Shown piece after piece: positions 1 to 7,777 of a stretch of 37,409 nt of DNA (position 1 is the stretch's first letter; the number at the start of each line of letters is the position of its first letter). The translations under genes and the position numbers were made by a program. Where the stretch lies: NCBI GenBank assembly GCA_028285215.1, contig JANQPZ010000099.1, positions 1 through 37,409 on the forward strand, given 5' to 3'. The notes beneath the pieces are model-generated. The model saw nothing but the letters and a program-made list of their open reading frames with translations. It had not been told where the DNA came from and ran no database searches. The DNA is from Rhodovibrionaceae bacterium. Lineage in GTDB: Bacteria > Pseudomonadota > Alphaproteobacteria > Kiloniellales > DSM-21159.

Positions 1-1
1 G

Positions 2-1381
2 CTGGATCCCGTCGTCAGCGCCTCGACCTTCATCGGGTCCGGTCCGCCCCGCTTCCAGTTGGCGCTCAATCCCGAGATTCCGTTCCAGAGTTACGGACAG
101 GTCATCGTCGAGCTTGAAAGCAAAGAGCAGATTCCGGCCTTTGTAGCCTATGCCGACCGCTATCTGGTCGAGAACTTCCCGCAAGCCGAGCCGCGGATGC
201 GCGTCTTCCCGCTGGCCACGCTCGAGACCTTCAAGATAGAAGCCCGCTTCAGCGGTCCCGACCCTGAGGTCTTGAAGGAACTGGCGGCACAGGCCATGGC
301 TATTCTCAGTCAAGAGCCGGGCGCCAAGTATGTGCGGAACGACTGGCGCCAGATGACGCGCTCGGTCCAGCCCGTCTTCGATCAGGCCAGGGCGCGCCGC
401 CTCGGCATTACCCGCGAAGACGTCGCCTTTGCACTCTCGCGTGTGACCGACGGCGCGCAGGTTGGGGTCTATCGGGAAGGCGACGACCGCCTGCCGATCG
501 TCTGGCGCGTGCCGGCCTCCGAACGCCACGACATCGGGCAACTCGAACAGGTGCTCGTTTATCCCAGCCGTGGGGGAGGGCTTGGCGACGCGGGTGTGCC
601 GCTTGGCCAGGTTATCTCCGGCATCGAACATGTCTGGGAGCAGCCCTTGATTTGGCGGCGGGATCGTCAGCGTACGATCACGGTGCAGGCCGACCCCCAG
701 GGGTTGGAAGCTTACGAACTGCAGTCCCGCGTCCAGGCTGCCATCGAGGCCATACCTCTACCGCCAGGCTATGGTTTCGAATGGGGCGGTGAGTACGAAG
801 GCTCTGTGGACGGGCAAACCAACGTGAACGCGATGGTTCCGATCAGCATGATCATCACGCTGATCGTTCTGGTGGCGCTTTTCAACGGCCTGCGTCAGCC
901 GGTCATCATCTACATGACCGTTCCACTCTGCATTGTCGGCGTGACGGCGGGATTGCTTTTGACCGACCAGCCTTTCGGGTTCATGGCGCTGTTGGGTGTC
1001 TTGAGCCTGCAAGGCATGTTGATCAAGAACGGGATCGTGCTCGTCGATCAGATCGAAACAGGAATTCGCGACGGCCTCGAGCCCTTCGAGGCCGTGGTGC
1101 AAGGCTCCGTCGGTCGTCTGGTTTCGATCGTGATCGGTGCGACGACCACGGCGCTCGGGCTGATTCCGCTCCTGTTCGACACCTTCTTCAAGGCCATGGC
1201 CGTGTCGATCATGAGCGGTCTCATGTTCGGCACCATATTGACCCTGATCGTTCTCCCGATCCTCTACACACTTGCTTTCCGTATCAAACCGCCGCGGCAG
1301 AAGGCGTCGTCGCCGTTCGGGCCGGCGTTCAACCCAAACCCGGATGCGCCGTCGGATCTTGCGGCAGACACCTCAAGGTAG
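2..1381 (+). CDS. RND-family multidrug efflux transporter, C-terminal part (5'-truncated by window edge)
   Basis: The reading frame is open from base 2, so this is the 3' end (459 codons) of a longer gene; a full RND pump is about 1000-1050 residues. It would be the inner-membrane proton/drug antiporter of a tripartite efflux system. The fragment holds the second periplasmic porter part, with a typical 'ARRLGIT..DVA' stretch followed by 'GVYREGDDRLPI'. It then has a block of hydrophobic helices beginning 'MVPISMIITLIVLVALF' and including 'GVLSLQGMLIKNGIVLVDQ', the AcrB-like TM segment with the G-x-x-x-KNGI-x-L-x-D motif. The C-terminus is a short polar tail ending 'DLAADTSR'. The nearest plus-strand neighbour downstream starts 133 bp later and looks unrelated. 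Substrate cannot be told from the sequence. Family assignment is secure; membership in a particular HAE subfamily is not. Confidence 0.93.
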   Translation: MDPVVSASTFIGSGPPRFQLALNPEIPFQSYGQVIVELESKEQIPAFVAYADRYLVENFPQAEPRMRVFPLATLETFKIEARFSGPDPEVLKELAAQAMAILSQEPGAKYVRNDWRQMTRSVQPVFDQARARRLGITREDVAFALSRVTDGAQVGVYREGDDRLPIVWRVPASERHDIGQLEQVLVYPSRGGGLGDAGVPLGQVISGIEHVWEQPLIWRRDRQRTITVQADPQGLEAYELQSRVQAAIEAIPLPPGYGFEWGGEYEGSVDGQTNVNAMVPISMIITLIVLVALFNGLRQPVIIYMTVPLCIVGVTAGLLLTDQPFGFMALLGVLSLQGMLIKNGIVLVDQIETGIRDGLEPFEAVVQGSVGRLVSIVIGATTTALGLIPLLFDTFFKAMAVSIMSGLMFGTILTLIVLPILYTLAFRIKPPRQKASSPFGPAFNPNPDAPSDLAADTSR

Positions 1382-1514
1382 AAGCGATAACACAGTCGGC
1401 AATCAAGTCTGCGCCAGAGGGTCGCAACGCCGGGACTGTGAACTCCATCACAGACGCCAGGCCGGCTACTCGCGAGACTGTGAACAGAATTGTAAAGGAG
1501 GGGCTCAGCCGGGG

Positions 1515-1970
1515 ATGTTGCCGAATCGCCGGTCTGCGGTCCTGACAGATGTGGACGTTCCGCTCGAACTCTCGCAGTTCCTTGGCTTTGCCGAAGGGGA
1601 TCCGCACATGATCCAGAGTGCAGAACGCATCACGAGCGATGCCTCGGTCGCTTCGCTCGTGGCATCTCACAGACAGCTTGGAACCCGAGACTGGTACATC
1701 GTGCGCCAAGTCGAGTCTGCGTTCGAGGCTGGCTCGGACGACATCATGCACGGCTTTCTCGCCGAGAGCCTAAACGAGTGCGATATCGACGAGGCGGTCG
1801 CTGTTACCGATGGCAAGCGGGTGGATTGGCTGACGCTGTCCGATACCGCGGCGGCCGTAGCGACGGAAGTCCAGCGCATTCGCAGTCACCCCGATGTTCC
1901 TGCCGAGGTGCGCGTTCACGGTTACCTCTACGAACGTAGCACTGCACGTCTGATCCGGGTCGACGTTTGA
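1515..1970 (+). CDS. Degenerate beta-carbonic-anhydrase-like protein lacking zinc ligands
   Basis: A 151-residue protein that follows the short beta-carbonic anhydrase fold family found in actinobacteria and proteobacteria. Visible family landmarks are 'GFAEGDPHMI' (family: G-L-x-EGDAHVI), 'SLVASHRQLGTRDW' (family: SLxISxxLLGTREW), 'IDxA..TDGKRVDWLTLSD', and the end 'RIRSHPDVPAEVRVHGYLY', which matches the usual RIRxHPLVP....GxIYD. The catalytic Cys-x-Asp-x-Arg motif aligns with D12-V-D14-V-P16, so the Cys and Arg are gone. The His-x-x-Cys pair (HTDCG) aligns with Q65-V-E-S68. All three protein zinc ligands therefore appear missing. The start is ATG 1515, with AAAGGAG at 1494-1500 (rather distant); the open frame runs further upstream but that part is Arg-rich and not family-like. 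It is probably not a hydratase: either a repurposed fold or a decaying gene with a shortened N-terminus. Confidence 0.72.
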   Translation: MLPNRRSAVLTDVDVPLELSQFLGFAEGDPHMIQSAERITSDASVASLVASHRQLGTRDWYIVRQVESAFEAGSDDIMHGFLAESLNECDIDEAVAVTDGKRVDWLTLSDTAAAVATEVQRIRSHPDVPAEVRVHGYLYERSTARLIRVDV

Positions 1971-2060
1971 CCCGTCTCTCCGGAGACTCGACAGCACGAG
2001 CGTGACACGCCCAGGTTCGGACGGCCGCCGAGCCGCGCCGACTTCTTGGCCGTCTCGCCG

Positions 2061-2705
2061 TTACGGCTGTGGTGGATCCAGAAGGTCGAGGTCCTCCGCC
2101 TCGTACAGGTTCGACCCCGGGCGATGGCGTTTCGCCTGCCAGCAAGCGCGCGCTTCGGCCATGCTGCGGCCGGGATTGGCTGAGAAGAAGTCTCGGAGAT
2201 AGCGGTTGTAGAGATTGCTGTCGGGAATGGGTGCCTTCACACCGCTCTTGCGGAGGCGTTCGATCTCCAGCCAGGCATCGGTTGCTTCGGCCATCGTCTT
2301 GCCGTCGTTGCGGCGCATCCAGTCCATGAAGGCGATATTGAAGCGAAAGCGCGGCCCGATCTGCGCTTCAAAGAAGGCCCGCACATTCGGCCCATTGGTG
2401 TAGCTGTCGGTAATCACCGTTTCGGGTGTTATCTCCAGACGAGCCCAGTTCACGCGAGATTTGGGCCGCCGGCGTGCGTGCCGAGGGCGCGCCTCCGGCG
2501 CCGTGTGTTCGCCGGTCTCCAGGTAGTGGGCGATGCGCTCGGCGAGCTCTGCCTTAGAGCCGTTGGAACTCAACCCGTGTCGCTGGCTGAAGGCGATCAG
2601 TTCAGCCTTCAGCCAGTACCAGTCCCGGAAGGTATCGGAGTCCGCAATGCCGTCCAGATCCGGGCGGATCTCATGAGCGGCCTTACGCTTGGCCATCGCT
2701 GTCAT
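2061..2705 (-). CDS. SAP domain and DUF6434-type protein
   Basis: A 214-residue protein, convergent with the carbonic-anhydrase-like gene. Residues about 14-65 read 'RPDLDGIADSDTFRDWYWLK' then 'AELIAFSQRHGLSSNGSKAELAERIAHYL'. The second stretch is a helix-extended-helix SAP-like motif of the kind that binds DNA. The region from about 88 ('VNWARLEITPETVITDSYTN', 'FFEAQIGPRFRFNIAFMDWM') matches what I know as DUF6434. There is an internal duplication: 'NDGKTMAEATDAW' (about 153-165) and 'NPGRSMAEARACW' (about 197-209), each preceded by an aromatic-rich helix. No signal peptide or membrane segment is seen, so it is likely cytoplasmic and possibly nucleic-acid binding. Two start codons are possible (2705 or 2696, ATG ACA GCG ATG); neither has a good ribosome site. 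Function is unknown. Confidence 0.8.
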   Translation of the reverse strand: MTAMAKRKAAHEIRPDLDGIADSDTFRDWYWLKAELIAFSQRHGLSSNGSKAELAERIAHYLETGEHTAPEARPRHARRRPKSRVNWARLEITPETVITDSYTNGPNVRAFFEAQIGPRFRFNIAFMDWMRRNDGKTMAEATDAWLEIERLRKSGVKAPIPDSNLYNRYLRDFFSANPGRSMAEARACWQAKRHRPGSNLYEAEDLDLLDPPQP

Positions 2706-2842
2706 GGACGAGGAACTAGTGCCTGGTCGCCTGCCGCCAACCTGAGCCTTTTCCCGCCGCCGGCGATTGGCGGCCTTAAGAGGATGTTATCTCAGTCGTC
2801 GCAGACTCAAGACCGACGGCGTTTGTCTGTGCGGAGGGGAGC

Positions 2843-3330
2843 ATGCGGGATCATCTCGACGAGCTCGACATCCCGCTAATCTATGTGACCCGTGGCTTTG
2901 CAGGGTGCATTCTGCTGCTGTTTTGCATTATCAGCGGCATCGGCGCACTGCACTTCTGGAACAAGTCAGCCGCCTTCGAGCAAGGCGCCCAGCCCGCAAC
3001 GGGGACTATTCTGGCGATGACGTCGCGCGGTTGTCGCTTCCTGGACCGCTGTCTCGACAATCAGGAGACGGTCCACACTGCGACCGTCGCCTTTGCCACC
3101 GGACCGGAGCACGTCATCGCGCCGAGGTCGATTTGCGCTGGGCCGGCCGCCGCGTCGGCGATCGGATCGCTATCCACTATCTGCCCGACGATCCGGCTGT
3201 TGCCATCGCAGAGGACCTGGATTTTGCCCGCTCGCTGTGGCGCCTGTTCCAGATCCAGTTCGTCATCGGAGCCCTGGTCTGCGGCTTTGGCGCGATCAGG
3301 CTTTTCTGGCCGAAAGGCGGATCGTCCTGA
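2843..3330 (+). pseudogene. DUF3592-type membrane protein, interrupted by a frameshift
   Basis: ATG 2843 is preceded by a good ribosome site (GGAGGGG at about 2832-2839). The first frame encodes an N-terminal membrane helix ('FAGCILLLFCIISGIGALHFW') and 'QPATGTILAMTSRGCR', resembling the start of DUF3592 proteins. After 'TATVAFATGP' (about 3100) this frame turns into low-complexity sequence. The adjacent frame continues the expected domain: 'HRAEVDLRWAGRRVGDRIAIHYLPDDPAVA', the typical '..VGD.V.V.Y.P.DP..A' ending. It then adds a second membrane helix ('FQIQFVIGALVCGFGAIRLFW') and stops at 3330. Joining the two frames needs a single-base change between about 3095 and 3115. Joined, the product would be about 162 residues with two TM helices flanking an extracytoplasmic domain. 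This may be a true inactivating indel or a sequencing error. Confidence 0.7.
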
Positions 3331-3532
3331 AGCCGATCGGCAGCGCGCGGCCCTTTCAGGCATTGGGCCGGTTTTCCGGTTGCAGCGGGGCCGTTCTGTG
3401 AAAAGCTTGCGTTGCTCTTGCACGACGCGCTGCGGAATGGCCTTCTTATCAATCTATGATCAATCGGCGATGAAGCGCTTCCTAAACGTCAGGCAGAGAT
3501 CTGACCGATAAACGAAGCCTAGGGAGGACAGC

Positions 3533-4504
3533 ATGACGGGTTTCACGAAGGCGGCTGTTGCCGCCACTCTTCTGGCGACCGCCGCGTATGGTACCGCGCA
3601 GGCGCAGGAACAGGTTGTCGACCAGGTGCATTTCCTGGTGCCGGGCGGGGCCGGCGGCGGCTGGGATGGCACGGCGCGCGGAACGGGCGAGGCGCTCACC
3701 AAGTCCGGCCTTGTCGGGTCTGCGACCTATGAGAACATGTCGGGCGGCGGCGGCGGCCGGGCCATTGCGCACCTGATCGAGGTGAACGATCCCGGCGTCA
3801 TGATGGTGAACTCCACGCCAATCGTGATCCGCTCGCTCCAGGGGGTATTTCCCCAGTCCTTTCGTGATCTGACGCCGATCGCAGGCACCATCGGCGACTA
3901 TGCCACCCTCGTGGTTCATAACGACTCCGCCATCCAGGACTTCGGTCAACTGGTCGCTGCGCTCAAGGCCGATCCCTCCGGCGTCGCCATCGGCGGCGGT
4001 TCGGTCGCAGGCGGCATGGATCACCTGGTTGCGGCCTTGATCGTGCGTCAGACCGGTGGCGACCCCACTGCCTTGAAATACATCCCCTACGATGCCGGGG
4101 GGAAGGCCATGGCCGGTTTGCTCTCCGGCGAGATCCAGGCGCTCTCGACCGGCTTCAGCGAGGGTATCGAACTGGCCCGTCAGGGCGAGGTGCGTATTCT
4201 CTGCGTGACCGCGCCGGCGCGGCTGGAGGTATCCGCCGAGACGCCGACCTGCGACGAGGCGGGCGCTCCCGGGTCCGAATTCGTGAATTGGCGCGGCTTC
4301 TTCGCCGCACCGGATATCCCCGAGGCGCAAGCCAACTCCTACCGTCAGGCGCTGGCGGAGATGTACGAAACCGACGCCTGGGTCGAGGTGCGCGATCGCA
4401 ACGGCTGGGTCGATATCTTCAACTCCGGCGACGACTTCACCGCCTTCCTGGAGGCGCAGGAGCAGCAGATCGGCGATCTGATGCGGGAACTCGGCTTCCT
4501 CTGA
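3533..4504 (+). CDS. tctC: Tripartite tricarboxylate transporter substrate-binding protein
   Basis: A 323-residue periplasmic binding protein of the TctC/Bug family that captures a carboxylate and hands it to TctAB. Signal peptide residues 1-24, with likely cleavage after 'GTAQA' before Q25. The mature protein opens with 'VVDQVHFLVPGGAGGGWDGTAR', the glycine-rich loop (about 36-45) that in Bug proteins contacts the ligand carboxylate through water. Later comes 'VAIGGGSVAGGMDHL' and 'YIPYDAGGKAMAGLLSGEI', the second conserved ligand-loop region. The ribosome site AGGGAGGACAGC precedes ATG 3533. It is the first gene of an operon with tctB, tctA, a CoA transferase and a citryl-CoA lyase, which points to citrate or a related di/tricarboxylate as ligand. 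The 202 bp upstream is the only non-coding space available for the operon promoter. Confidence 0.93.
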   Translation: MTGFTKAAVAATLLATAAYGTAQAQEQVVDQVHFLVPGGAGGGWDGTARGTGEALTKSGLVGSATYENMSGGGGGRAIAHLIEVNDPGVMMVNSTPIVIRSLQGVFPQSFRDLTPIAGTIGDYATLVVHNDSAIQDFGQLVAALKADPSGVAIGGGSVAGGMDHLVAALIVRQTGGDPTALKYIPYDAGGKAMAGLLSGEIQALSTGFSEGIELARQGEVRILCVTAPARLEVSAETPTCDEAGAPGSEFVNWRGFFAAPDIPEAQANSYRQALAEMYETDAWVEVRDRNGWVDIFNSGDDFTAFLEAQEQQIGDLMRELGFL

Positions 4505-4573
4505 TCGGTTGCCGCTTCGGCACGCGCGCTTCGGCTTGCCTTCGCAGGCACGCGTCGAAATGGGAGAGTGAAA

Positions 4574-5035
4574 ATGCTGCTGTCGAAGGACCGCATCGGC
4601 GGCCTCCTGCTGCTGGCCTTTTGCATCGCCTACGGCTTGCTCAGTCAGGAGATTCGGCTGCTGCCGTTTCAGGCCAATGCCGCCTTCCATGCCCGCACCA
4701 TGCCCGAGGTCCTGACGGTCCTCGGAATCGGCTTGTCGCTCGCCACCATCATCTTTCCGGGATCGCGGGAGAAACCGAGCCTTGCGGGCTATAGCTGGGT
4801 GACCTGCGGGGTGTTTCTGGGCTTGATGTCGCTCTACGGCTTCACCATCCGCCCGCTCGGCTTCCTGCTCTCGACCTCGCTGTTCCTGATGATCGGCTTC
4901 GCCCTGCTGGGCGAGCGCAAGCCATTGACCCTGGTGTTGGTGGCCGTGCCTCTGGTGGTGGTCTTCTGGGTGCTGATGACGCAAGGGCTCGATGTCTTCA
5001 TCGAGCCCTTGCCGGCTTTCCTGCGGGCAGGCTGA
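4574..5035 (+). CDS. tctB: Tripartite tricarboxylate transporter small membrane subunit
   Basis: A 153-residue protein with four predicted hydrophobic segments: 'IGGLLLLAFCIAYGLL', 'VLTVLGIGLSLATIIF', 'GVFLGLMSLYGFTIRPLGFLL' and 'LVLVAVPLVVVFWVLM'. This is the usual architecture of TctB, the small integral partner of TctA. It contains the family-like 'RTMPEVL' and 'IRPLGFLLSTSLFLM' stretches. I prefer ATG 4574 over the in-frame GTG 4568, because GGGAG at 4562-4566 sits 7 bases from the ATG but only one base from the GTG. It lies 69 bp after tctC and 3 bp before tctA, so it is co-transcribed and probably translationally coupled to tctA. Sequence conservation in TctB is low, so the call rests largely on position and topology. 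Confidence 0.88.
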   Translation: MLLSKDRIGGLLLLAFCIAYGLLSQEIRLLPFQANAAFHARTMPEVLTVLGIGLSLATIIFPGSREKPSLAGYSWVTCGVFLGLMSLYGFTIRPLGFLLSTSLFLMIGFALLGERKPLTLVLVAVPLVVVFWVLMTQGLDVFIEPLPAFLRAG

Positions 5036-5038
5036 GCC

Positions 5039-6577
5039 ATGATCGAAGGTATCATGATCGGGCTGTCCACGGCCCTGACGCCGACCAATCTGGCCTTCGT
5101 TATGCTGGGGTGCCTGGCAGGCACCTTTATCGGGATGTTGCCGGGGCTCGGGCCCATGTCGGCCATCGCGCTGATGATTCCCATCGCCGCCAGCCTGGAC
5201 CCGGCTGCGGGCATCATCCTTATGGCCGCCGTGTACTACGGCGCGATCTTCGGCGGCTCTACCTCTTCCATCCTGATCAATGCGCCGGGGGTCGCCAGTA
5301 CCGTAGCGACCTCCTTCGACGGCTATCCTATGGCGAAGAAGGGGATGGCGGGCAAAGCGCTGGCCGTGGCCGCCTACTCGTCCTTCTCGGGCGGAGTGAT
5401 TGCCGCGCTCTTCCTGCTGGTCGCCGCGCCTTTCCTGGCAAGCGTCTCGCTTTCCTTCCACTCGACCGACTACTTCGCGTTGATGGTACTGGGTCTGGTG
5501 GCGGTCGCCGCCTTCGCCGGCAAGGGCGACATGATCAAGGCGCTCCTGATGACGGTGGTCGGGCTGATGCTTTCGACCGTCGGTACCGACCAGACCCAGG
5601 GGGTGCCGCGGTTTACGCTCGGACTGATCGATCTGGTGGACGGCATCTCCTTCCTGTTGCTGGTGATGGCCACCTTCGCGCTGTCGGAAGCGCTGCTGGC
5701 GATCTTGAAACCCAAGGGAGATGCCGACCGCCTCAAGGAGAAGGAGGCTTCGCAGAATCTCGGCTCGATGGCGGTCAGCCGGTCCGAGGTGAAGGAGATG
5801 GCACCGGTGGTCGGCCGTTCGTCGATCCTCGGTTTTCTGGTCGGCGTGCTGCCGGGCGCCGGCGCGACCATTGCCAGTTTTCTGGCCTATGGGACCGAAC
5901 AGCGCCTGGCCGGGCCGGAGAGGGGCAAGCAGTTCGGCAAAGGCTCCGTCCGCGGCCTGGCCGCGCCGGAGACCGCGAACAACGCGGCCGCCACTGGCTC
6001 TTTCGTGCCGCTGCTGACTCTCGGCATACCCGGGTCCGGGACCACGGCGATCATGCTCGGGGCGTTGATCGGATACGGTATTCAGCCGGGACCGCGGCTC
6101 TACATCGACCAGCCGGCGGTCTTCTGGTCGGTCATCGTTTCCATGTGGATCGGCAACATCGTGCTGCTGATCCTGAACTTGCCGCTGATTCCTTACATCG
6201 CGCGAGTGCTGGCGGTTCCCTCGCGCTTTCTTTTGCCTCTCATCCTGTTCTTCTCGCTGATCGGAGTCTACTTCGTCAGCTTCAACACCTTCGACATTCA
6301 GCTGATGGTGATCTTCGCAGTTGCCGCCGTGGTACTGCGCTTCCTGGATTTCCCAATGGCGCCCATGATCCTGGGTTTCATCCTCGGGGGAATGATGGAG
6401 GAGAATCTGCGCCGGGCGCTGCTGATCAACAACGACAGCTGGTCGTTCCTGTGGGAGCGGCCGTTGACTCTGTCGATCCTTCTGATCGCGGCGGCTTGCC
6501 TGGTTGCGCCGATGCTGACGTCCTATCTGCGCCGCCTGAAGCGGCAGGTTTATGACAAGGCTGGCGAGGGTGGATAA
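5039..6577 (+). CDS. tctA: Tripartite tricarboxylate transporter large membrane subunit
   Basis: A 512-residue polytopic membrane protein with the TctA hallmarks. These are the N-terminal 'GTFIGMLPGLGPMSAIALMIP' loop, 'YYGAIFGGSTSSILINAPG', and the second-repeat 'GFLVGVLPGAGATIASFLAYG'. The 'ETANNAAATGSFVPLLTLGIPGS' stretch is also present. The two G-x-x-PG-x-G motifs (about residues 35 and 275) come from the internal duplication of the family. It forms the translocation channel driven by the ion gradient, receiving substrate from TctC. The start is 3 bp after tctB. Length and motif set are normal for an intact TctA. The next gene, a CoA transferase, begins only 6 bp after the stop, tying transport to CoA activation of the imported acid. 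Confidence 0.96.
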   Translation: MIEGIMIGLSTALTPTNLAFVMLGCLAGTFIGMLPGLGPMSAIALMIPIAASLDPAAGIILMAAVYYGAIFGGSTSSILINAPGVASTVATSFDGYPMAKKGMAGKALAVAAYSSFSGGVIAALFLLVAAPFLASVSLSFHSTDYFALMVLGLVAVAAFAGKGDMIKALLMTVVGLMLSTVGTDQTQGVPRFTLGLIDLVDGISFLLLVMATFALSEALLAILKPKGDADRLKEKEASQNLGSMAVSRSEVKEMAPVVGRSSILGFLVGVLPGAGATIASFLAYGTEQRLAGPERGKQFGKGSVRGLAAPETANNAAATGSFVPLLTLGIPGSGTTAIMLGALIGYGIQPGPRLYIDQPAVFWSVIVSMWIGNIVLLILNLPLIPYIARVLAVPSRFLLPLILFFSLIGVYFVSFNTFDIQLMVIFAVAAVVLRFLDFPMAPMILGFILGGMMEENLRRALLINNDSWSFLWERPLTLSILLIAAACLVAPMLTSYLRRLKRQVYDKAGEGG

Positions 6578-6583
6578 GCAGGT

Positions 6584-7777
6584 ATGGCGAAACCGCTTGC
6601 GGGTTTGCGCGTCCTTGATCTGACCAATGTTCTGGCCGGGCCGTTTTGCTGCCATCAGCTCGCGCACTTCGGCGCCGAGGTGATCAAGGTTGAAGCGCCG
6701 GGACGCGGGGATCTGGCGCGGCAGCTGGGCGCGGATGCGGAGCTGAACAGGCGCGGGATGGGCATCTCCTTCCTTGCGCAGAACCCGGGAAAGAAGTCGA
6801 TCACCCTCAACCTCAAGACCGCCGAAGGCGTCGCGCTTCTGAAGCGACTGGCGGAAACGGCGGACGTTCTGGTGGAGAACTACCGCCCCGGCGTCATGGA
6901 CCGCCTGGGCGTCGGCCACGAGGTTCTGAAGGCGGTCAATCCGCGCCTGATCTACTGCGCCATCTCCGGCTTTGGCCAGGACGGGCCCTGGGTCGACCGC
7001 CCGGCCTACGACCAGATCGTGCAGGGCGCGTCCGGCGTGATGTCGATCACCGGGGATGCGGAGACGGCGCCGTTGCGGGTCGGCTATCCGGTCGCCGATA
7101 CGATCGGCGGACTCACCGCTGCCTTCGCCATCTGCGCGGCGCTCAACGCGCCCGGCCGTGGCAGCTACATCGACGTTTCCATGCTCGAGGCAACCATCGC
7201 CACCATGGGATGGGTCGTTTCCAACTATCTGATCGGCGGGGTCGTCCCGGCGCCGCACGGGAATGAGAACGTGACCTCCGCGCCCTCCGGGACCTTTCGT
7301 GCCGCCGACGGGCTTCTCAACATCGCGGCGAACAAGGATGAGCAGTGGCAGGCGCTGGCCCGGCACCTCGGGCGCGATGATCTGCTGACGGATCCCGCCT
7401 ATGCGACGCGCGAAGACCGTAAGGCAAACCGCAGTGCGCTCAAGGCCGAACTGGAGCGGAGCCTCGCGACAGGCTCGGCCCAGGGCTGGGCAGATGAACT
7501 GAACCGACTCGGCGTGCCGGCTGGCGTCGTCTACAGCCTTCCTCAAGTGCTGGCGCATCCGCAGATCTCCGAGCGTGGCCTGCTGGCGGATTTTACCGAG
7601 GTGCCGGGTGCCGAGCGCGATATCACGGTGGTGCGCACGGGGGTCAAACTGGATGGCGCCGCACCTGCCGTCGAAACGCCGCCGCCGCAGCTGGGCGCGG
7701 ACAATGACGAGATCTACGGCGCGCTGGGGGTTTCGAGTGAAGATCTCCGGCGGCTTCGTGAGGAGGGGGTGCTGTGA
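6584..7777 (+). CDS. CaiB/BaiF family (class III) CoA transferase
   Basis: A 397-residue class III CoA transferase, which moves CoA from one acyl-CoA to another carboxylic acid without ATP. It opens with the standard 'PLAGLRVLDLTNVLAGPFCCHQLAHFGAEVIKVE', followed by 'VENYRPGVMDRLG' (about 98-109), 'AISGFGQDGP' and 'YDQIVQGASG'. D172 in 'GYPVADTIGGLTAAF' corresponds to the catalytic aspartate that forms the acyl anhydride in formyl-CoA transferase. It sits between tctA and citryl-CoA lyase (4-bp GTGA overlap with the latter). I therefore infer that it makes citryl-CoA, or the CoA ester of a citrate analogue, from the imported acid using acetyl-CoA or succinyl-CoA as donor. Members of this family are hard to assign to substrates from sequence, so the substrate rests on context only. 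Confidence 0.92.
   Translation: MAKPLAGLRVLDLTNVLAGPFCCHQLAHFGAEVIKVEAPGRGDLARQLGADAELNRRGMGISFLAQNPGKKSITLNLKTAEGVALLKRLAETADVLVENYRPGVMDRLGVGHEVLKAVNPRLIYCAISGFGQDGPWVDRPAYDQIVQGASGVMSITGDAETAPLRVGYPVADTIGGLTAAFAICAALNAPGRGSYIDVSMLEATIATMGWVVSNYLIGGVVPAPHGNENVTSAPSGTFRAADGLLNIAANKDEQWQALARHLGRDDLLTDPAYATREDRKANRSALKAELERSLATGSAQGWADELNRLGVPAGVVYSLPQVLAHPQISERGLLADFTEVPGAERDITVVRTGVKLDGAAPAVETPPPQLGADNDEIYGALGVSSEDLRRLREEGVL

Noticed and set aside
1272-1514. Upstream extension of the carbonic-anhydrase-like frame
   Set aside because: Overlaps the RND gene end and is Arg-rich with no family similarity; ATG 1515 fits better.
1974-1987. Small hairpin GTCTC-TCCG-GAGAC after the carbonic-anhydrase-like gene
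   Set aside because: Five-bp stem without a T-run; too weak to call a terminator.
3482-7558. Very long minus-strand open frame (1358 codons) antisense to the tct/CoA transferase operon
   Set aside because: It lies opposite five well-supported genes, its product is dominated by Arg, His, Gln, Asp and Gly without any domain, and no ribosome site is seen. It is a typical codon-bias shadow in GC-rich DNA.
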